64,000 nt of DNA from Akkermansiaceae bacterium (GCA_905181965.1 CAJIZY010000004.1:1-64000), one strand, 5' to 3'. Counted from the stretch's first letter, positions 27,127 to 36,409 are shown. The notes: generated by a model not told the origin, from the letters alone. A program made the numbers and translations.

Positions 27127-28416
27127 TCAACTATCAGCTCTCAAAGTCACAGATCGACCGTGGGCATGCAAACCTTCCATTTTAGCGAAATGTTCGACCA
27201 CTTTCTGGGACTTCCGAACCGCTTTTTGGTCCATCCTAACCACGCTTGCTCGCCGCTGAAATTGATCGGCCCGCAAACCGGAAAACGAGCGCCCCGATCC
27301 CTCGGTCGGCAGGGTGTGACTCGGTCCAGCCAAGAAATCACCAACCGCTACTGCTGAGTAATTCCCAACGTAAATTGCGCCTGCGGTGCGAACTTGATCA
27401 AGCCATTTGTCTTCGTTCTTTGCTACCAAAATCAAGTGTTCTGGCGCCCAATCATTCACAATCGAAATTGATTCACCCATCGATTTCGTCAGTAAAAGAA
27501 AGCCCGCTTTCTTCAAGGCCTTGGTTGCGATTTCACGACGGGGAGTTTCACTGAGCTGGGTCTCCAACTCCCGCTGAATTTCTTTAAAAAGCTTCTTGGA
27601 GTGTGTGACCACCCCAACGACAGAATCAGGCCCGTGCTCCGCTTGGGCCAAAAGATCAGATGCCAAGAATCGAGCATTCCCAGTCGCATCAGACGCAATT
27701 AAAACCTCACTGGGCCCTGGAAGAAGGTCGATCGAGACGGCGCCCACCATCTGACGCTTCGCTTCGACTACAAAACTATTGCCAGGCCCGAAAACCTTAT
27801 CAACCGGCGCTATCGATTTCGTCCCGAGCGAAAGCGCGGCAATCCCGTGGGCACCCCCGGCTTTATAAATCTCAGTCGCACCTGCGGCTTCGAGGGCATA
27901 CAACAGGTCGGGATTAATTAAACCATCTCGCCCTGGTGGCGTCGCCGCCACAATTTCAGGCACACCTGCCGCTTGCGCAAATCCCGCAGTCATTAGAGAA
28001 GTTGAAACCAATGGGGCTTTACCACCTGGCACATAAACCCCCACCCGGTCAAAAGGCACGAATCGCTCGCCCACTTCTACCCCTTGCGGATTCTTCACTT
28101 TCCAGTTTTTACGGAGACTCTTTGCCGCAAAAGCATGAATGTTTTTCAACGAAGATTTTATGGCAGATTTCGTTTCCTGGCTCACCGAGTTACGTGCAAT
28201 TTCCAATTCGGCACCAGTCACCCTCAACGACTTTGCGGTGAGTCTCGCCCCATCAAACTTCTGCGCAAAAGCGACCAAAGCACGATCTCCTTTTTTAGCC
28301 ACTTCGGCAACAATTTCGGCCACCGTATCCGAAACAGCATCGCTTGGAATTGCTCGGCGATACAATTTTTTAACGAAGGCAGGGTAGGCTTTGTCCTCGT
28401 GGGTAAGAATCTTCAT
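27127..28416 (-). CDS. hisD: Histidinol dehydrogenase
   Basis: A 429-residue HisD catalysing the last two steps of histidine synthesis, L-histidinol to L-histidine with NAD. Visible blocks are VGVYVPGGKAPLVST, EIYKAGGAHGIAALSLGT, DKVFGPGNSFVVEAKR, DLLPGPSEVLIASD, LLAQAEHGPDSVVG (zinc-ligand region), PEHLIL and VGDFLAGPSHTLPTEG. Length is typical. It is 43 bp from the M29 peptidase on the same strand; no other his genes are in the window. Confidence 0.97.
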   Translation of the reverse strand: MKILTHEDKAYPAFVKKLYRRAIPSDAVSDTVAEIVAEVAKKGDRALVAFAQKFDGARLTAKSLRVTGAELEIARNSVSQETKSAIKSSLKNIHAFAAKSLRKNWKVKNPQGVEVGERFVPFDRVGVYVPGGKAPLVSTSLMTAGFAQAAGVPEIVAATPPGRDGLINPDLLYALEAAGATEIYKAGGAHGIAALSLGTKSIAPVDKVFGPGNSFVVEAKRQMVGAVSIDLLPGPSEVLIASDATGNARFLASDLLAQAEHGPDSVVGVVTHSKKLFKEIQRELETQLSETPRREIATKALKKAGFLLLTKSMGESISIVNDWAPEHLILVAKNEDKWLDQVRTAGAIYVGNYSAVAVGDFLAGPSHTLPTEGSGRSFSGLRADQFQRRASVVRMDQKAVRKSQKVVEHFAKMEGLHAHGRSVTLRADS

Positions 28417-28459
28417 GGCGATTACTAAGCTTGGATAAACAAAAGAACAAGCTGTTGGA

Positions 28460-29560
28460 TCAACCGTTTAGCTTCTCGAGATTCTTAGCCAGAAATTGCC
28501 CGTCTTTACGGAAAAGCTTTCCGTCAAAGTAAATTTCCCCTCCTCCATAGTCCTTACGCTGAATATTGACCATGTCCCAATGCACTGTAGAGCGATTTCC
28601 GTTATCAGCTTCTTCGTATGCCTGACCGGGCGTGAAATGAAAGCTTCCCGCAATCTTTTCATCGAAGAGAATATCCCGCATCGGCTCGCGAACTATTGGA
28701 TGAAAACCGATCGCAAACTCACCAATATAGCGCGCACCCGGATCACTATCGAGAATCTTGTTCAACTCACGGGTCATACCCCCATCAGCCTCAGCCTTGA
28801 TGATCTTGCCTTTTTCAAAAGTCAGCCTGATACCATCAAAACTGATACCGCGGTAAATCGTAGGTGCATTGTAATAAATCACCCCTTCCACCGAGTCCTT
28901 GATTGGGGCCGTGAAAACTTCCCCATCCGGAATATTGTTCTGCCCCCCACAAGCAATTGCCGACATATTCTTGATTGAGAAGCGAAGGTCAGTTCCATTC
29001 CCTACTATATGAACATCATTAGCCTTTTCCATGAATCGCTTTAAGGCATTCATCGACGGAAGGTAGCTCTTGTAGTCAAGCAGGCAGGCATCAAAGTAAA
29101 AGTTCTCAAACGCTTCGCTACTCATTCCTGCCTGCTGCGCCATCGCAGGATGCGGCCAACGGAGAACACACCATTTCGTTTTTTTCACTCGGTGATCTAA
29201 AACCTTTCGAAGATATTTCATCGCAGTGCCCATCTTCTTGGCGGGAACATCGCTAGTTTCGGTAATATTATGAGATCCACGAATCGCAATATAAGCATCC
29301 ATATCCTTCATTTCACTGAGAAGATGCTTGGAAGTCGCTTGATATTGATCATCGCTAGCACCCATGAGCATTTCTCGACTCAGACGGTTTGATCCAAGAC
29401 GCAAAAACGGAACCCCTTTTCGCAAACGCACTTCCCGAATCAAAGCCACCGCCATATCTTCTGGCGTATCAACGAGGTCGAGGAGGATTTTCTCGCCCTT
29501 CTTCAGAGCGGTGGAATAGCGAACGAGTTGCTGTGCAAGCTGAATATACCTTGGATCCAT
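28460..29560 (-). CDS. M29-family metallo-aminopeptidase
   Basis: A 366-residue peptidase of the AmpS/aminopeptidase T family. Family blocks are visible: [12 protein letters not shown] with the first metal-ligand Glu (about 235), [11 protein letters not shown] with a second Glu (about 290), AGSFHF and TVHWDMV with His ligands (about 310 and 335), and a closing GGGEIYFDG. It would release N-terminal amino acids from peptides in the cytoplasm. No signal peptide. It precedes hisD by 43 bp on the same strand, but a functional link is not obvious. Confidence 0.9.
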   Translation of the reverse strand: MDPRYIQLAQQLVRYSTALKKGEKILLDLVDTPEDMAVALIREVRLRKGVPFLRLGSNRLSREMLMGASDDQYQATSKHLLSEMKDMDAYIAIRGSHNITETSDVPAKKMGTAMKYLRKVLDHRVKKTKWCVLRWPHPAMAQQAGMSSEAFENFYFDACLLDYKSYLPSMNALKRFMEKANDVHIVGNGTDLRFSIKNMSAIACGGQNNIPDGEVFTAPIKDSVEGVIYYNAPTIYRGISFDGIRLTFEKGKIIKAEADGGMTRELNKILDSDPGARYIGEFAIGFHPIVREPMRDILFDEKIAGSFHFTPGQAYEEADNGNRSTVHWDMVNIQRKDYGGGEIYFDGKLFRKDGQFLAKNLEKLNG

Positions 29561-29637
29561 GGCTGAAACAAACCGTGCTAAGAAGAGTTGGACAACTAGA
29601 AAAGACGCCGCGACTCAAAATGTTTTATCTCAAGCAA

Positions 29638-29841
29638 TCAACGAGTTTTCTGACGCCACTCTGCAAATGACTGCCCACTTGGATTTTCTGGGTCGGGAAG
29701 GTGAGAATTCGCGTCGAGCTTCCGACCGAGCTCAGAATCGTCGAAAGCGGCCCCGCCAGCGCGCCGGCTGGATCCAGACTCACAAGAAAACAGACTAGAA
29801 AACACGAGCGATGTAATCACAAAAATAACCAAGATCCTCAT
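29638..29841 (-). CDS. Small putative lipoprotein
   Basis: A 67-residue open frame with an N-terminal hydrophobic segment and a lipobox-like SLFSC (Cys at about 20), then a polar tail rich in Asp, Pro and Arg. It lies between msrA and the M29 gene on the same strand. The start has a GAGG element very close to the ATG. No homologue is recognised, and an antisense frame also exists, so it is a tentative gene. Confidence 0.5.
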   Translation of the reverse strand: MRILVIFVITSLVFSSLFSCESGSSRRAGGAAFDDSELGRKLDANSHLPDPENPSGQSFAEWRQKTR

Positions 29842-29914
29842 ACCTCAACTATGTCTGAATCGATATTCTCTGCAAGAGGTCAGGAAATAATTTAACAAAA
29901 AAATACAAGAAAAT

Positions 29915-30691
29915 CTATTTTACCCCTTCGAGCATCCGCACGGCTGCCTTGGAAAGCGCCTTCTCGAGTTCCTCCGGCATCCCGTAGTCGGGAAGCTCCT
30001 TGATGAAAATCGCCCAATCGCGCTTCATTCCTGATCCAAGATAGGCATTCAGACGGGTCGCCACCGTCGAATCAGCCAATTCCTTTTCGGTTTTGTAGGC
30101 CTTGGTAAGAATATCCCTAATCTCCTCAAACCGAGTTAGGTAATATTTTTGGTGGTAGCCTTCGGCATAAGTGAATTTTCCAACCGAAGCGATCGTTGTT
30201 TGAACCGCATCAACTTCGAGCCCCTGCTTTACCGCAGCACCAGCCCGAGAATTCTCGGCGGCTATTTTCTGTGACTCGTCATGATAAAAAACAGCATTCA
30301 TATACTGTCGTGACGTATTAATTTGGTCACATCGGTGAGCCGACCAGAAGATCTCTAGAAGATCTTCGTATTTCAAAACCTCAGGATCATAATCAATTGA
30401 AATCACCTCGGTATGTTTTCCCAAACTGTAATAGGTAGGATCCGCTTTTTCACCGCCCGCATAACCGACACGCGTGCGGAGAACACCTTTGAGACTTCCG
30501 AACTCGGAATCAGGTCCCCAAAATCAGCCTAAACCAAAGGTCGCAGTCTCAAATTTCACCTTTGATGTCTTAGCATCCAGAGGAAGGGTGGTAGCCGAAA
30601 CCTTGCCATCGGCTTTGGGGAGAGTCTCTGCAAGTCCTGACATCACGGCCCAACTTGCGACCGCTCCAAGAATGATCAATCGAATTTTCAT
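29915..30691 (-). CDS. msrA: Peptide-methionine (S)-S-oxide reductase MsrA with in-frame TGA at the catalytic Cys (putative selenoprotein)
   Basis: Reading from the ATG at 30691, the frame stays open with one interruption: the TGA at 30524-30526, codon 56. The sequence around it is ATFGLG-TGA-FWGPDSEFG, where all MsrA proteins have GCFWG. The family sequence continues unbroken on both sides: GVLRTRVGYAGG, KHTEVISIDYDP (catalytic Glu), SRQYMNAVFYHD and GYHQKYYLTRFEEIR. With the TGA read as Sec the protein is 258 residues, with a signal peptide (1-21) and one Cys (121, in AHRCDQ) that could resolve the selenenic acid. A SECIS-like hairpin follows. Without readthrough, a TTG-started fragment (30424) would lack the active site. 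It would repair methionine sulfoxide in the periplasm. Confidence 0.75.
30491..30518 (-). promoter_or_regulatory. Candidate bacterial SECIS element in msrA
   Basis: Immediately after the TGA, the minus strand can fold as a lower stem gggac/gtctc, a 4-nt 5' bulge (ctga) containing a U, an upper stem ttccg/cggaa and the loop agtt. The loop starts 20 nt after the TGA and has G in its second position. These are the features of bacterial SECIS hairpins: apical loop 16-37 nt from the UGA, a G near the loop start and a bulged U. Inferred from hand folding. Confidence 0.6.
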
Positions 30692-30761
30692 ATCGCCTGA
30701 GGAATGATGACACAGAAGAAATTTTATTCCAGCTCAACCGTCACAATGGATTTTCCTTTGC

Positions 30762-32636
30762 ATGAAAGCCGATTCCAACAAAGTCTTGCCCAGCGGAATG
30801 GCTGAACCACAAAACGTCTCCGAATTCGCCGAACGCGTATTGATGTCCACTACGCTAGGGGATAAACTCACCCACGCCCCAGTCTCTTTGACCCTTGATC
30901 CACCAAAACGGGGCAATTTTATCGCCACCTCTCTTCCCGGGCGCCCTCATCACCTCAAACCGCGGCCTAATGATGGAAAATCGCCTTTCCCCTCGGCTGA
31001 TCAAATCCACGATGAAGAGCAGCGTGGCATTCTACTCCACTTCTTTGCAAACCACGAATTGCTCGCCGTTGAGCTCATGGCACTCGCTTTGCTTAAATTC
31101 CCAGACGCTCCCGATTCTTTTCGCAAGGGAATACTTCGAACCTTACAAGAAGAACAAAACCATACTCTTTGGTATCTCGAGCGAATGAGGGACTGCGGAA
31201 TCAAATTTGGAGACTACCATCTCAGCCCCATGATCTGGTCGCATATTTCCTCCATGGAAAGTCCCCTCGATTACGTCTCACGCCTCTCGCTCACCTTCGA
31301 GCAAGCCAACCTCGACTACGCGAAGCACTACTCCCAGGTCCTTGCCCGAGCCGGCGACCAAAAGTCCGCTGACCTTCTTTCTAAAATCTACAGGGACGAA
31401 ATTGCCCACGTCGGTTACGGCCTCAAATGGTTGCGCCGCTGGAAGCAAAAAGCTCAATCCGATTGGGACGCTTGGCATAAACAACTCCACTTCCCTCTCT
31501 CCCCCATCCGCGCCAAGGGCCTGGCACCCTTTAACGAAGAAGGCCGCCGCAAAGCTGGAATGGACGAGCACTTTATCGCCTCGATCAAACAACACCAAGC
31601 CTCCCGCGGTCGCAGCCCCGACCTTTACTGGTTCAATCCAGATGTTGAACTTGCTGCCAACGACATCAACTGGAATCCGCCCCAACGCCTCGAGAAACTC
31701 GCAGCCGACCTCGAATACGCCTTTGCCCTCGCCGCACCCTCCTCAGATGATCTCATCCTCCTCCGCAATCAACCCAGTGGTCTGGTCCGTGAAGCCCTCG
31801 CTCACCACAACCTCACTTTCCCCGAGGTTTCAACGATTTCTGAACTCCATCACATCCGCAAAAATCGAAAAATAAGGCATGAGCAGCCTTGGGGAATTCC
31901 AAACCCCACCCTCCTCTCAAAAAACCTAGGTCTCGAACTCCGTGGCCTGCTCGACAATTCGATCACCGCTCAAATCTGCTCTAACCAAAAGGAAATTCAG
32001 GCCTTCATCGAGATAAACTCACACCGTAACTGGCTTGCAAAGCCTCTTCTCAGCTCAGCAGGTCGCGGCCTCATCAAATTCTCTTCTGACAGGATACCCT
32101 CGATCAAAGAAGCCCACCTCATCGAGCCTTGGCTAAACAAAGAACAGGAATTCTCTCTCCTCTACCAATCAAATCCAATCGAGCAAGGCGGCCTGCGTTT
32201 CTTAGGCATCTGCCACCAAGAGGTCAGCAATACCGGACAATGGATCTCGTCGACCTCGGTCCCCAAACCCGCCAATGGCCTCCCTACAGAATGCGCCCGC
32301 CTCGTCGCCAACGAAGTCCTTCCCGCCTCCAAAAACGAGGTCCAAAATGCCCTTTGTACTCTACTAGAAACCCACAATTACCACGGTCCAGTCTGCATCG
32401 ACTCCTTTCTGCACCGTACGTCGAAAGGCCTAGAGTGGCATCAAATCAGCGAAATAAACGCACGTTGGTCGATGGGGAGGCTCGCTCACAATTTACGCCT
32501 CAGGCTTTGCCCAAATCGTTCGCTCACCCTCACCACCATTCCGAAAGACGTTCCTCTTTCCAAAAGTGCGATTTTCTTAGGCGATCCCTCGACCGCCCAC
32601 ACCCGAATACCGGTTGCCATCATTCAAAATTCATGA
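30762..32636 (+). CDS. DUF455 ferritin-like protein fused to an ATP-grasp-like domain
   Basis: A 624-residue two-domain protein. Residues 1-270 are a DUF455 ferritin-like helical bundle: NVSEFAERVLMSTTL, a Glu in NHELLAVELM, EEQNH (130-134) and the DEIAHVGYGLKWL motif (212-224) give a set of Glu/His ligands for a di-iron centre. Residues about 320-620 look like an ATP-grasp fold: WLAKPLLSSAGRGLIKF, a hinge LIEPWLNKE, HGPVCIDSFL and the Mg-binding EINARWSMG. The combination of an iron oxygenase-like domain and a ligase-like domain suggests modification of a small molecule. It is divergent from msrA (70 bp) and upstream of ABM and ebo-type genes. Confidence 0.7.
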   Translation: MKADSNKVLPSGMAEPQNVSEFAERVLMSTTLGDKLTHAPVSLTLDPPKRGNFIATSLPGRPHHLKPRPNDGKSPFPSADQIHDEEQRGILLHFFANHELLAVELMALALLKFPDAPDSFRKGILRTLQEEQNHTLWYLERMRDCGIKFGDYHLSPMIWSHISSMESPLDYVSRLSLTFEQANLDYAKHYSQVLARAGDQKSADLLSKIYRDEIAHVGYGLKWLRRWKQKAQSDWDAWHKQLHFPLSPIRAKGLAPFNEEGRRKAGMDEHFIASIKQHQASRGRSPDLYWFNPDVELAANDINWNPPQRLEKLAADLEYAFALAAPSSDDLILLRNQPSGLVREALAHHNLTFPEVSTISELHHIRKNRKIRHEQPWGIPNPTLLSKNLGLELRGLLDNSITAQICSNQKEIQAFIEINSHRNWLAKPLLSSAGRGLIKFSSDRIPSIKEAHLIEPWLNKEQEFSLLYQSNPIEQGGLRFLGICHQEVSNTGQWISSTSVPKPANGLPTECARLVANEVLPASKNEVQNALCTLLETHNYHGPVCIDSFLHRTSKGLEWHQISEINARWSMGRLAHNLRLRLCPNRSLTLTTIPKDVPLSKSAIFLGDPSTAHTRIPVAIIQNS

Positions 32637-32672
32637 TTGGACCTTCGGCGTTCGGCGTTCACACTCACTTCC

Positions 32673-33035
32673 ATGAGCGAACTTTCTAGCGCCGTTAGCA
32701 TTCACCCCTATTTTAAAGTCCAAGAAGGCAAACTCGACGCCTTCAGAGAAACAATGAAGGAATTCGTGGCCCGTACAAGCAATGAAGACACCTGCCTCTA
32801 CTACGACTTTTCAGTGAATGGTAACGTTGTTTTCTGCCGCGAAGCCTATATCGGTGCTGCCGGTGTCCTGAAACACCTCGAAAACGTAGGTTCTTGTATC
32901 GAAGAAGCCCTTGCCTTCTCTGAGCTCTTTCGCCTTGAGCTCCACGGCCCTGCTGATGAACTCGACAAACTCCGCGAACCCCTAGCCGAACTCAATCCTG
33001 AGTTCTTCGCACACGTGACAGGCGTTGCGAACTAA
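32673..33035 (+). CDS. ABM-domain (antibiotic biosynthesis monooxygenase-like) protein
   Basis: A 120-residue protein beginning at the ATG at 32673 (an upstream TTG would add unrelated residues). It has the dimeric alpha+beta barrel layout: HPYFKVQEGKLDAFRETMKE, CLYYDFSVNGNVVFCREAY, and a second similar half with a helix AGVLKHLENVG. The ABM fold serves in haem-degrading, quinone-forming and other oxygenases, so the exact reaction is unknown. It lies 36 bp after the DUF455-ATP-grasp gene. Confidence 0.7.
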   Translation: MSELSSAVSIHPYFKVQEGKLDAFRETMKEFVARTSNEDTCLYYDFSVNGNVVFCREAYIGAAGVLKHLENVGSCIEEALAFSELFRLELHGPADELDKLREPLAELNPEFFAHVTGVAN

Positions 33036-33058
33036 TTCAATTAAAGCTACCGTTCGAT

Positions 33059-33325
33059 ATGCCGACGAAGAAAGAAATCCAGGATCTCTATTTTATGGAC
33101 GCGCGTTTCAAGCTCCTTGAAATCGCCTCCTTCCTCGATCGAGTGGATCGCCACGAAGGTGATGCAGACTTTCGTCACCCCGCTTTTGCAACGGCGCTAG
33201 CCGCCATGCAAAACCCACCAGAAGGCACGACACGTGCGCAAGCAGTTCATCTCGCCTTCTCAGATCATTCTACCGAGCCCGCCCAATCTGCAGGAATTCA
33301 ATTCGCGTATGGTGCACATAATTAA
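33059..33325 (+). CDS. Small conserved-looking protein of unknown function upstream of the TatD-like gene
   Basis: An 88-residue soluble protein: YFMDARFKLLEIASFLDRVD is followed by a HEGDADFRHPAFATAL block and a C-terminal DHSTEPAQSAG. The layout suggests a small helical protein that belongs to this locus, since it sits 6 bp upstream of the TatD-like hydrolase. I do not recognise a named family, and no function should be inferred from the neighbours alone. Confidence 0.6.
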   Translation: MPTKKEIQDLYFMDARFKLLEIASFLDRVDRHEGDADFRHPAFATALAAMQNPPEGTTRAQAVHLAFSDHSTEPAQSAGIQFAYGAHN

Positions 33326-33331
33326 TTTGCC

Positions 33332-34129
33332 ATGCGCTACATCGAACCCCACGCCCACATGGTCAGCCGCACGACGGATGACTACGAGGCAATCGCTCAA
33401 GTTGGCTGCGAAGCCCTTTGCGAACCTGCCTTCTGGGCCGGATACGACCGTGCCTTCCCCACAGGGGTTCTTCGACTACTACCGCCAGCTCACCGAATAT
33501 GAACCCGCTCGCGCGGCGAAATTCGGCATCAAGCATTTCTGCTGGCTCTGCATCAACCCGAAGGAAGCAGAAGACCCGGTCTTCGCTCGCGAAGTGATGG
33601 CGCTCATTCCCGACTTCATCGATAAGCCGAACGTGCTTGGCATCGGAGAAATCGGCCTCAATAAGAACACGAAGAACGAACTCATGATCTTCGAAGAACA
33701 TTTGGAAATCGCGAAGAAGTTCAACCGTCCATTCTCATTCATACCCCCCATCTTGAGGACAAACTTAAAGGCACGCGCCTTATTATCGACGCTCTCAACA
33801 ACGCCAACGTAGATCGTAGCCGCGTCATCATTGACCACGTTGAAGAGCATACGGCCCCCCTCGTCCTTGATCAGGGCTATTGGGCTGGGATGACCCTTTA
33901 CCCGGAATCGAAGTGCTCTCCTGCCCGGGCGATCGACATCCTCGAAACCTTTGGAATGGAAAACATCTGGATGAACTCCGCTTGCGACTGGGGGATCTCG
34001 GATCCTCTCGCCGTGATTAAGTGTGCCCTTGAAATGAAAAAGCGGCATCATTCTGCTGAGGTCGTCGATAAGGTCATCTTTGAAAATCCAAAAACCTTCC
34101 TCTCACAGTGCCCAAACTTCGCGCTTTAA
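33332..34129 (+). CDS. TatD-like metal-dependent hydrolase of the ebo type (two frameshifts)
   Basis: The start [20 protein letters not shown] carries the His-x-His metal motif. Near 33455 the frame moves ([43 protein letters not shown]). Near 33735 it returns to the original frame and continues with [27 protein letters not shown] and a closing region to TAA 34129. Both shifts are one-base events and the product is otherwise complete. The neighbour EboE and this hydrolase type occur together in ebo clusters, where the hydrolase is thought to act on a metabolite bound for export. Confidence 0.75.
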
Positions 34130-34959
34130 TTAGCGCTGTCGGCCTTTTCACCTCGTGTCTTTCGCTAGAGGCGGAAACGGTTCTATGGAAAGCTAACGGG
34201 GCCATCACAAGTGCGACCGGCACTTTCCAAGATGCCGCAATTGAATCGGGCACAGAAGTTGAGATCCGCATCACCTACAATGACCAATCCACACCCGATA
34301 TCTTCACGAATATCGTTGGTCGAATCGAAACGGAATACCTCACAGAGATTGAGCTAACTTTCGAAATCAAAGTTGGCACCCGAATATGGACAGCTTTGGT
34401 GAATTCAGCAGAAAGTGATACTCCCCGTACTTTTGTCACCAGAGCCTCATCTTTCCCAGGAACCGAACGAGTCGAAATGCTTATTAGCTCAGAAGACAAT
34501 GGAACCTTTTTCAACTTCCCCCTCCGAACCAGTGAGAGAAACACCTTAATTGATCTCAATTTTACGAGTATTACGAATTCCTTTCTCACTTCTGGAATCA
34601 GCGCAGCAAGTATCCAGCCAAGCGAAATCACCCATGCTTTGGGGATCATTCAGACTGGCTCCACTGATCATCAGCTGACCTTCTCCATCACACCATCAAC
34701 CATCGAGGTTCTAAACGAGGCCGACGGGTCGGTAAGACCCACCGCACCCAAAATTTCGAGCGAGATAAACGGCGATTCCATTTCTCTCAGCTGGCTGAGC
34801 GATAGACGATTCCGCTACCGTATCGAGGGCACCTCCAACCTTTCTGCTGATCAATGGGTGACAGTCGAAACTCGCAACGGGACAAGCACCCAGATCTTCC
34901 GTTCATACCCACTTGCGAACCACTTCCAATTTTACCGCGTCGTTGCAATCGAAAGGTAA
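34108..34959 (+). CDS. Secreted protein of unknown function inserted between TatD-like and eboE genes
   Basis: A 283-residue protein starting at GTG 34108, overlapping the end of the TatD-like gene by 22 bp. A signal peptide (1-23) is followed by beta-rich sequence (GTRIWTALVNSAESD, FNFPLRTSERNTLIDLNF) and a C-terminal region, SISLSWLSDRRFRYRIEGTS, with the layout seen at the end of many secreted Verrucomicrobiota proteins. No catalytic motif is visible. It interrupts what would otherwise be a contiguous ebo pair. Confidence 0.6.
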   Translation: MPKLRALISAVGLFTSCLSLEAETVLWKANGAITSATGTFQDAAIESGTEVEIRITYNDQSTPDIFTNIVGRIETEYLTEIELTFEIKVGTRIWTALVNSAESDTPRTFVTRASSFPGTERVEMLISSEDNGTFFNFPLRTSERNTLIDLNFTSITNSFLTSGISAASIQPSEITHALGIIQTGSTDHQLTFSITPSTIEVLNEADGSVRPTAPKISSEINGDSISLSWLSDRRFRYRIEGTSNLSADQWVTVETRNGTSTQIFRSYPLANHFQFYRVVAIER

Positions 34960-34997
34960 TTCCTTGCGGCCACCGCCACCAACGCTATGAAGCGGGG

Positions 34998-36122
34998 GTG
35001 AAGTTTGAAAGCCACCACCTCGCCTACTGCACCAATATTCATCCTGCCGAAAGCTGGACTGAGACCTTCCATGTTCTCAAGACCGATGTCCTAGCCGTAC
35101 GCGATCGTGTCGCTTCCGGCAAAAAGTTCGCTATCGGCCTCCGGCTCTCGGCTCAAGCGGCCCTTGAACTTCTTGAAAACGATCAGCTCGATCAATTCGA
35201 ATCCTGGCTTGCGCAAGAAAACTGCTACGTTTTTACAATTAACGGCTTTCCTTATGGGGCCTTTCACGGCACTCGGGTCAAAGAAAATGTCTACAAGCCG
35301 GACTGGACTCACATGAGCCGACTTGTTTACACCGAGCAACTCTTTACGATCATTTCGCGCCTTTGCCCGGCCGAATCAGGAGGTTCAGTCTCAACTCTCC
35401 CAGGTTCCTTTAAGGAATTTGGAGCCGACGAAAATCTCATTTTCGCAAACCTTTATTCCTGCGCTCTTACCATCGAGACTCTCGCCAAAGAAACAGGTAA
35501 AGACCTCCACCTCGGACTTGAACCCGAGCCTCTCGGTCACTTCGAAAACACCGAAGAAACCCTCGCCTTCTTTGAACGCTTTTTTGCTTGGTGTGGGAGT
35601 GAAAAACTCGATCCCAATCCAATCAAAAATCACATTGGCATCAACTACGACACCTGCCACTTCGCGCTCGAGTTTAACGACTGCCACCAATCCCTCAGGA
35701 CGCTAACCGAGGCTGGACTTCGCATCTCAAAAATCCATCTCTCCAATGCTCTCTCCTTCGACCCGCAAAACCCTAAAGCTCTCGAAGCGATACGGCCCTT
35801 CGACGAACCGACCTACCTTCACCAAGTCATTCTCAACACCGAACCTCTCACCCGCTTCAAAGACCTTCCAGAGTTTAAAGAGTCAACCACGGCTACTGAG
35901 GGCCGAATCCATTTCCACGTTCCGCTATACTCCGACCCACTTTACCCATTGGCTTCCACCCTTGACCATGCTGAAGCCGCTCTCACCTATCTGAAGGAAC
36001 ACCCTACAACCTGCCCACACCTCGAGATCGAGACCTACACTTGGGGAGTTCTCCCCGACCAACTCCAAAAACCGCTGACTGATCAAATCAGCGCCGAATA
36101 CGAGTGGGTTCTCTCACGCTAA
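34998..36122 (+). CDS. EboE-like metabolite traffic protein (TIM-barrel)
   Basis: A 374-residue xylose-isomerase-like barrel of the EboE family. Visible blocks are FESHHLAYCTNIHPAESWTE, NGFPYGAFHG, LGLEPEPLGHFENTEE, GINYDTCHFALEF and HLEIETYTWGVLP. The GTG at 34998 is preferred because VKFESHHLAYCTNIHP matches the family N-terminus; the open frame runs 144 bp further upstream with unrelated residues. In cyanobacteria eboE is part of a cluster that helps move a secondary-metabolite precursor to the periplasm. UbiA-like and dehydroquinate-synthase-like partners are not in this window. Confidence 0.85.
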   Translation: MKFESHHLAYCTNIHPAESWTETFHVLKTDVLAVRDRVASGKKFAIGLRLSAQAALELLENDQLDQFESWLAQENCYVFTINGFPYGAFHGTRVKENVYKPDWTHMSRLVYTEQLFTIISRLCPAESGGSVSTLPGSFKEFGADENLIFANLYSCALTIETLAKETGKDLHLGLEPEPLGHFENTEETLAFFERFFAWCGSEKLDPNPIKNHIGINYDTCHFALEFNDCHQSLRTLTEAGLRISKIHLSNALSFDPQNPKALEAIRPFDEPTYLHQVILNTEPLTRFKDLPEFKESTTATEGRIHFHVPLYSDPLYPLASTLDHAEAALTYLKEHPTTCPHLEIETYTWGVLPDQLQKPLTDQISAEYEWVLSR

Positions 36123-36261
36123 TTTCAGCCAAGGCATTCTTCATATCGACTCCATGGTTCTCCTTAATTAATTCAGGAATCTAAGTTGGATTAGAAAAAA
36201 CAATTTTTTAAAGTTTGTTGCTTGCAAAAAACCGCCTTGTTTCTGAGAGTTTGCCCAACGC

Positions 36262-36351
36262 GGAGGGGTGGCAGAGTCTGGTTTAATGCACCGGTCTTGA
36301 AAACCGACGTAGCGCAAGCTACCGAGGGTTCGAATCCCTCCCCCTCCGCCA
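36262..36351 (+). tRNA. tRNA-Ser (UGA anticodon)
   Basis: A 90-nt class II tRNA. The acceptor stem is ggagggg/cccctcc with discriminator g and encoded CCA. The anticodon loop in cttgaaa reads UGA, and a long variable arm (tagcgcaagcta) follows, as for serine tRNAs. The T arm is gagggttcgaatccctc. It reads UCA codons, so it is not a selenocysteine tRNA (which would have UCA as its anticodon). Confidence 0.95.
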
Positions 36352-36378
36352 TAGCTTTCCTTCGTAAAACATAGGATT

Positions 36379-36409
36379 GGGCGTTCTCAGCAATGGAAAC
36401 GCCCTTTTT
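36379..36409 (+). terminator. Terminator after tRNA-Ser
   Basis: A 7-bp stem, gggcgtt at 36379-36385 with aacgccc at 36398-36404, and a five-T tail (36405-36409). It lies 27 bp after the tRNA. It overlaps an alternative upstream start of the Sel1-repeat gene, which argues for the later ATG of that gene. Confidence 0.8.

Noticed and set aside
36262..36351. Possible selenocysteine tRNA
   Set aside because: The class II tRNA has anticodon UGA, which reads serine codons UCA; a Sec tRNA would carry anticodon UCA. It does not support or exclude Sec decoding.
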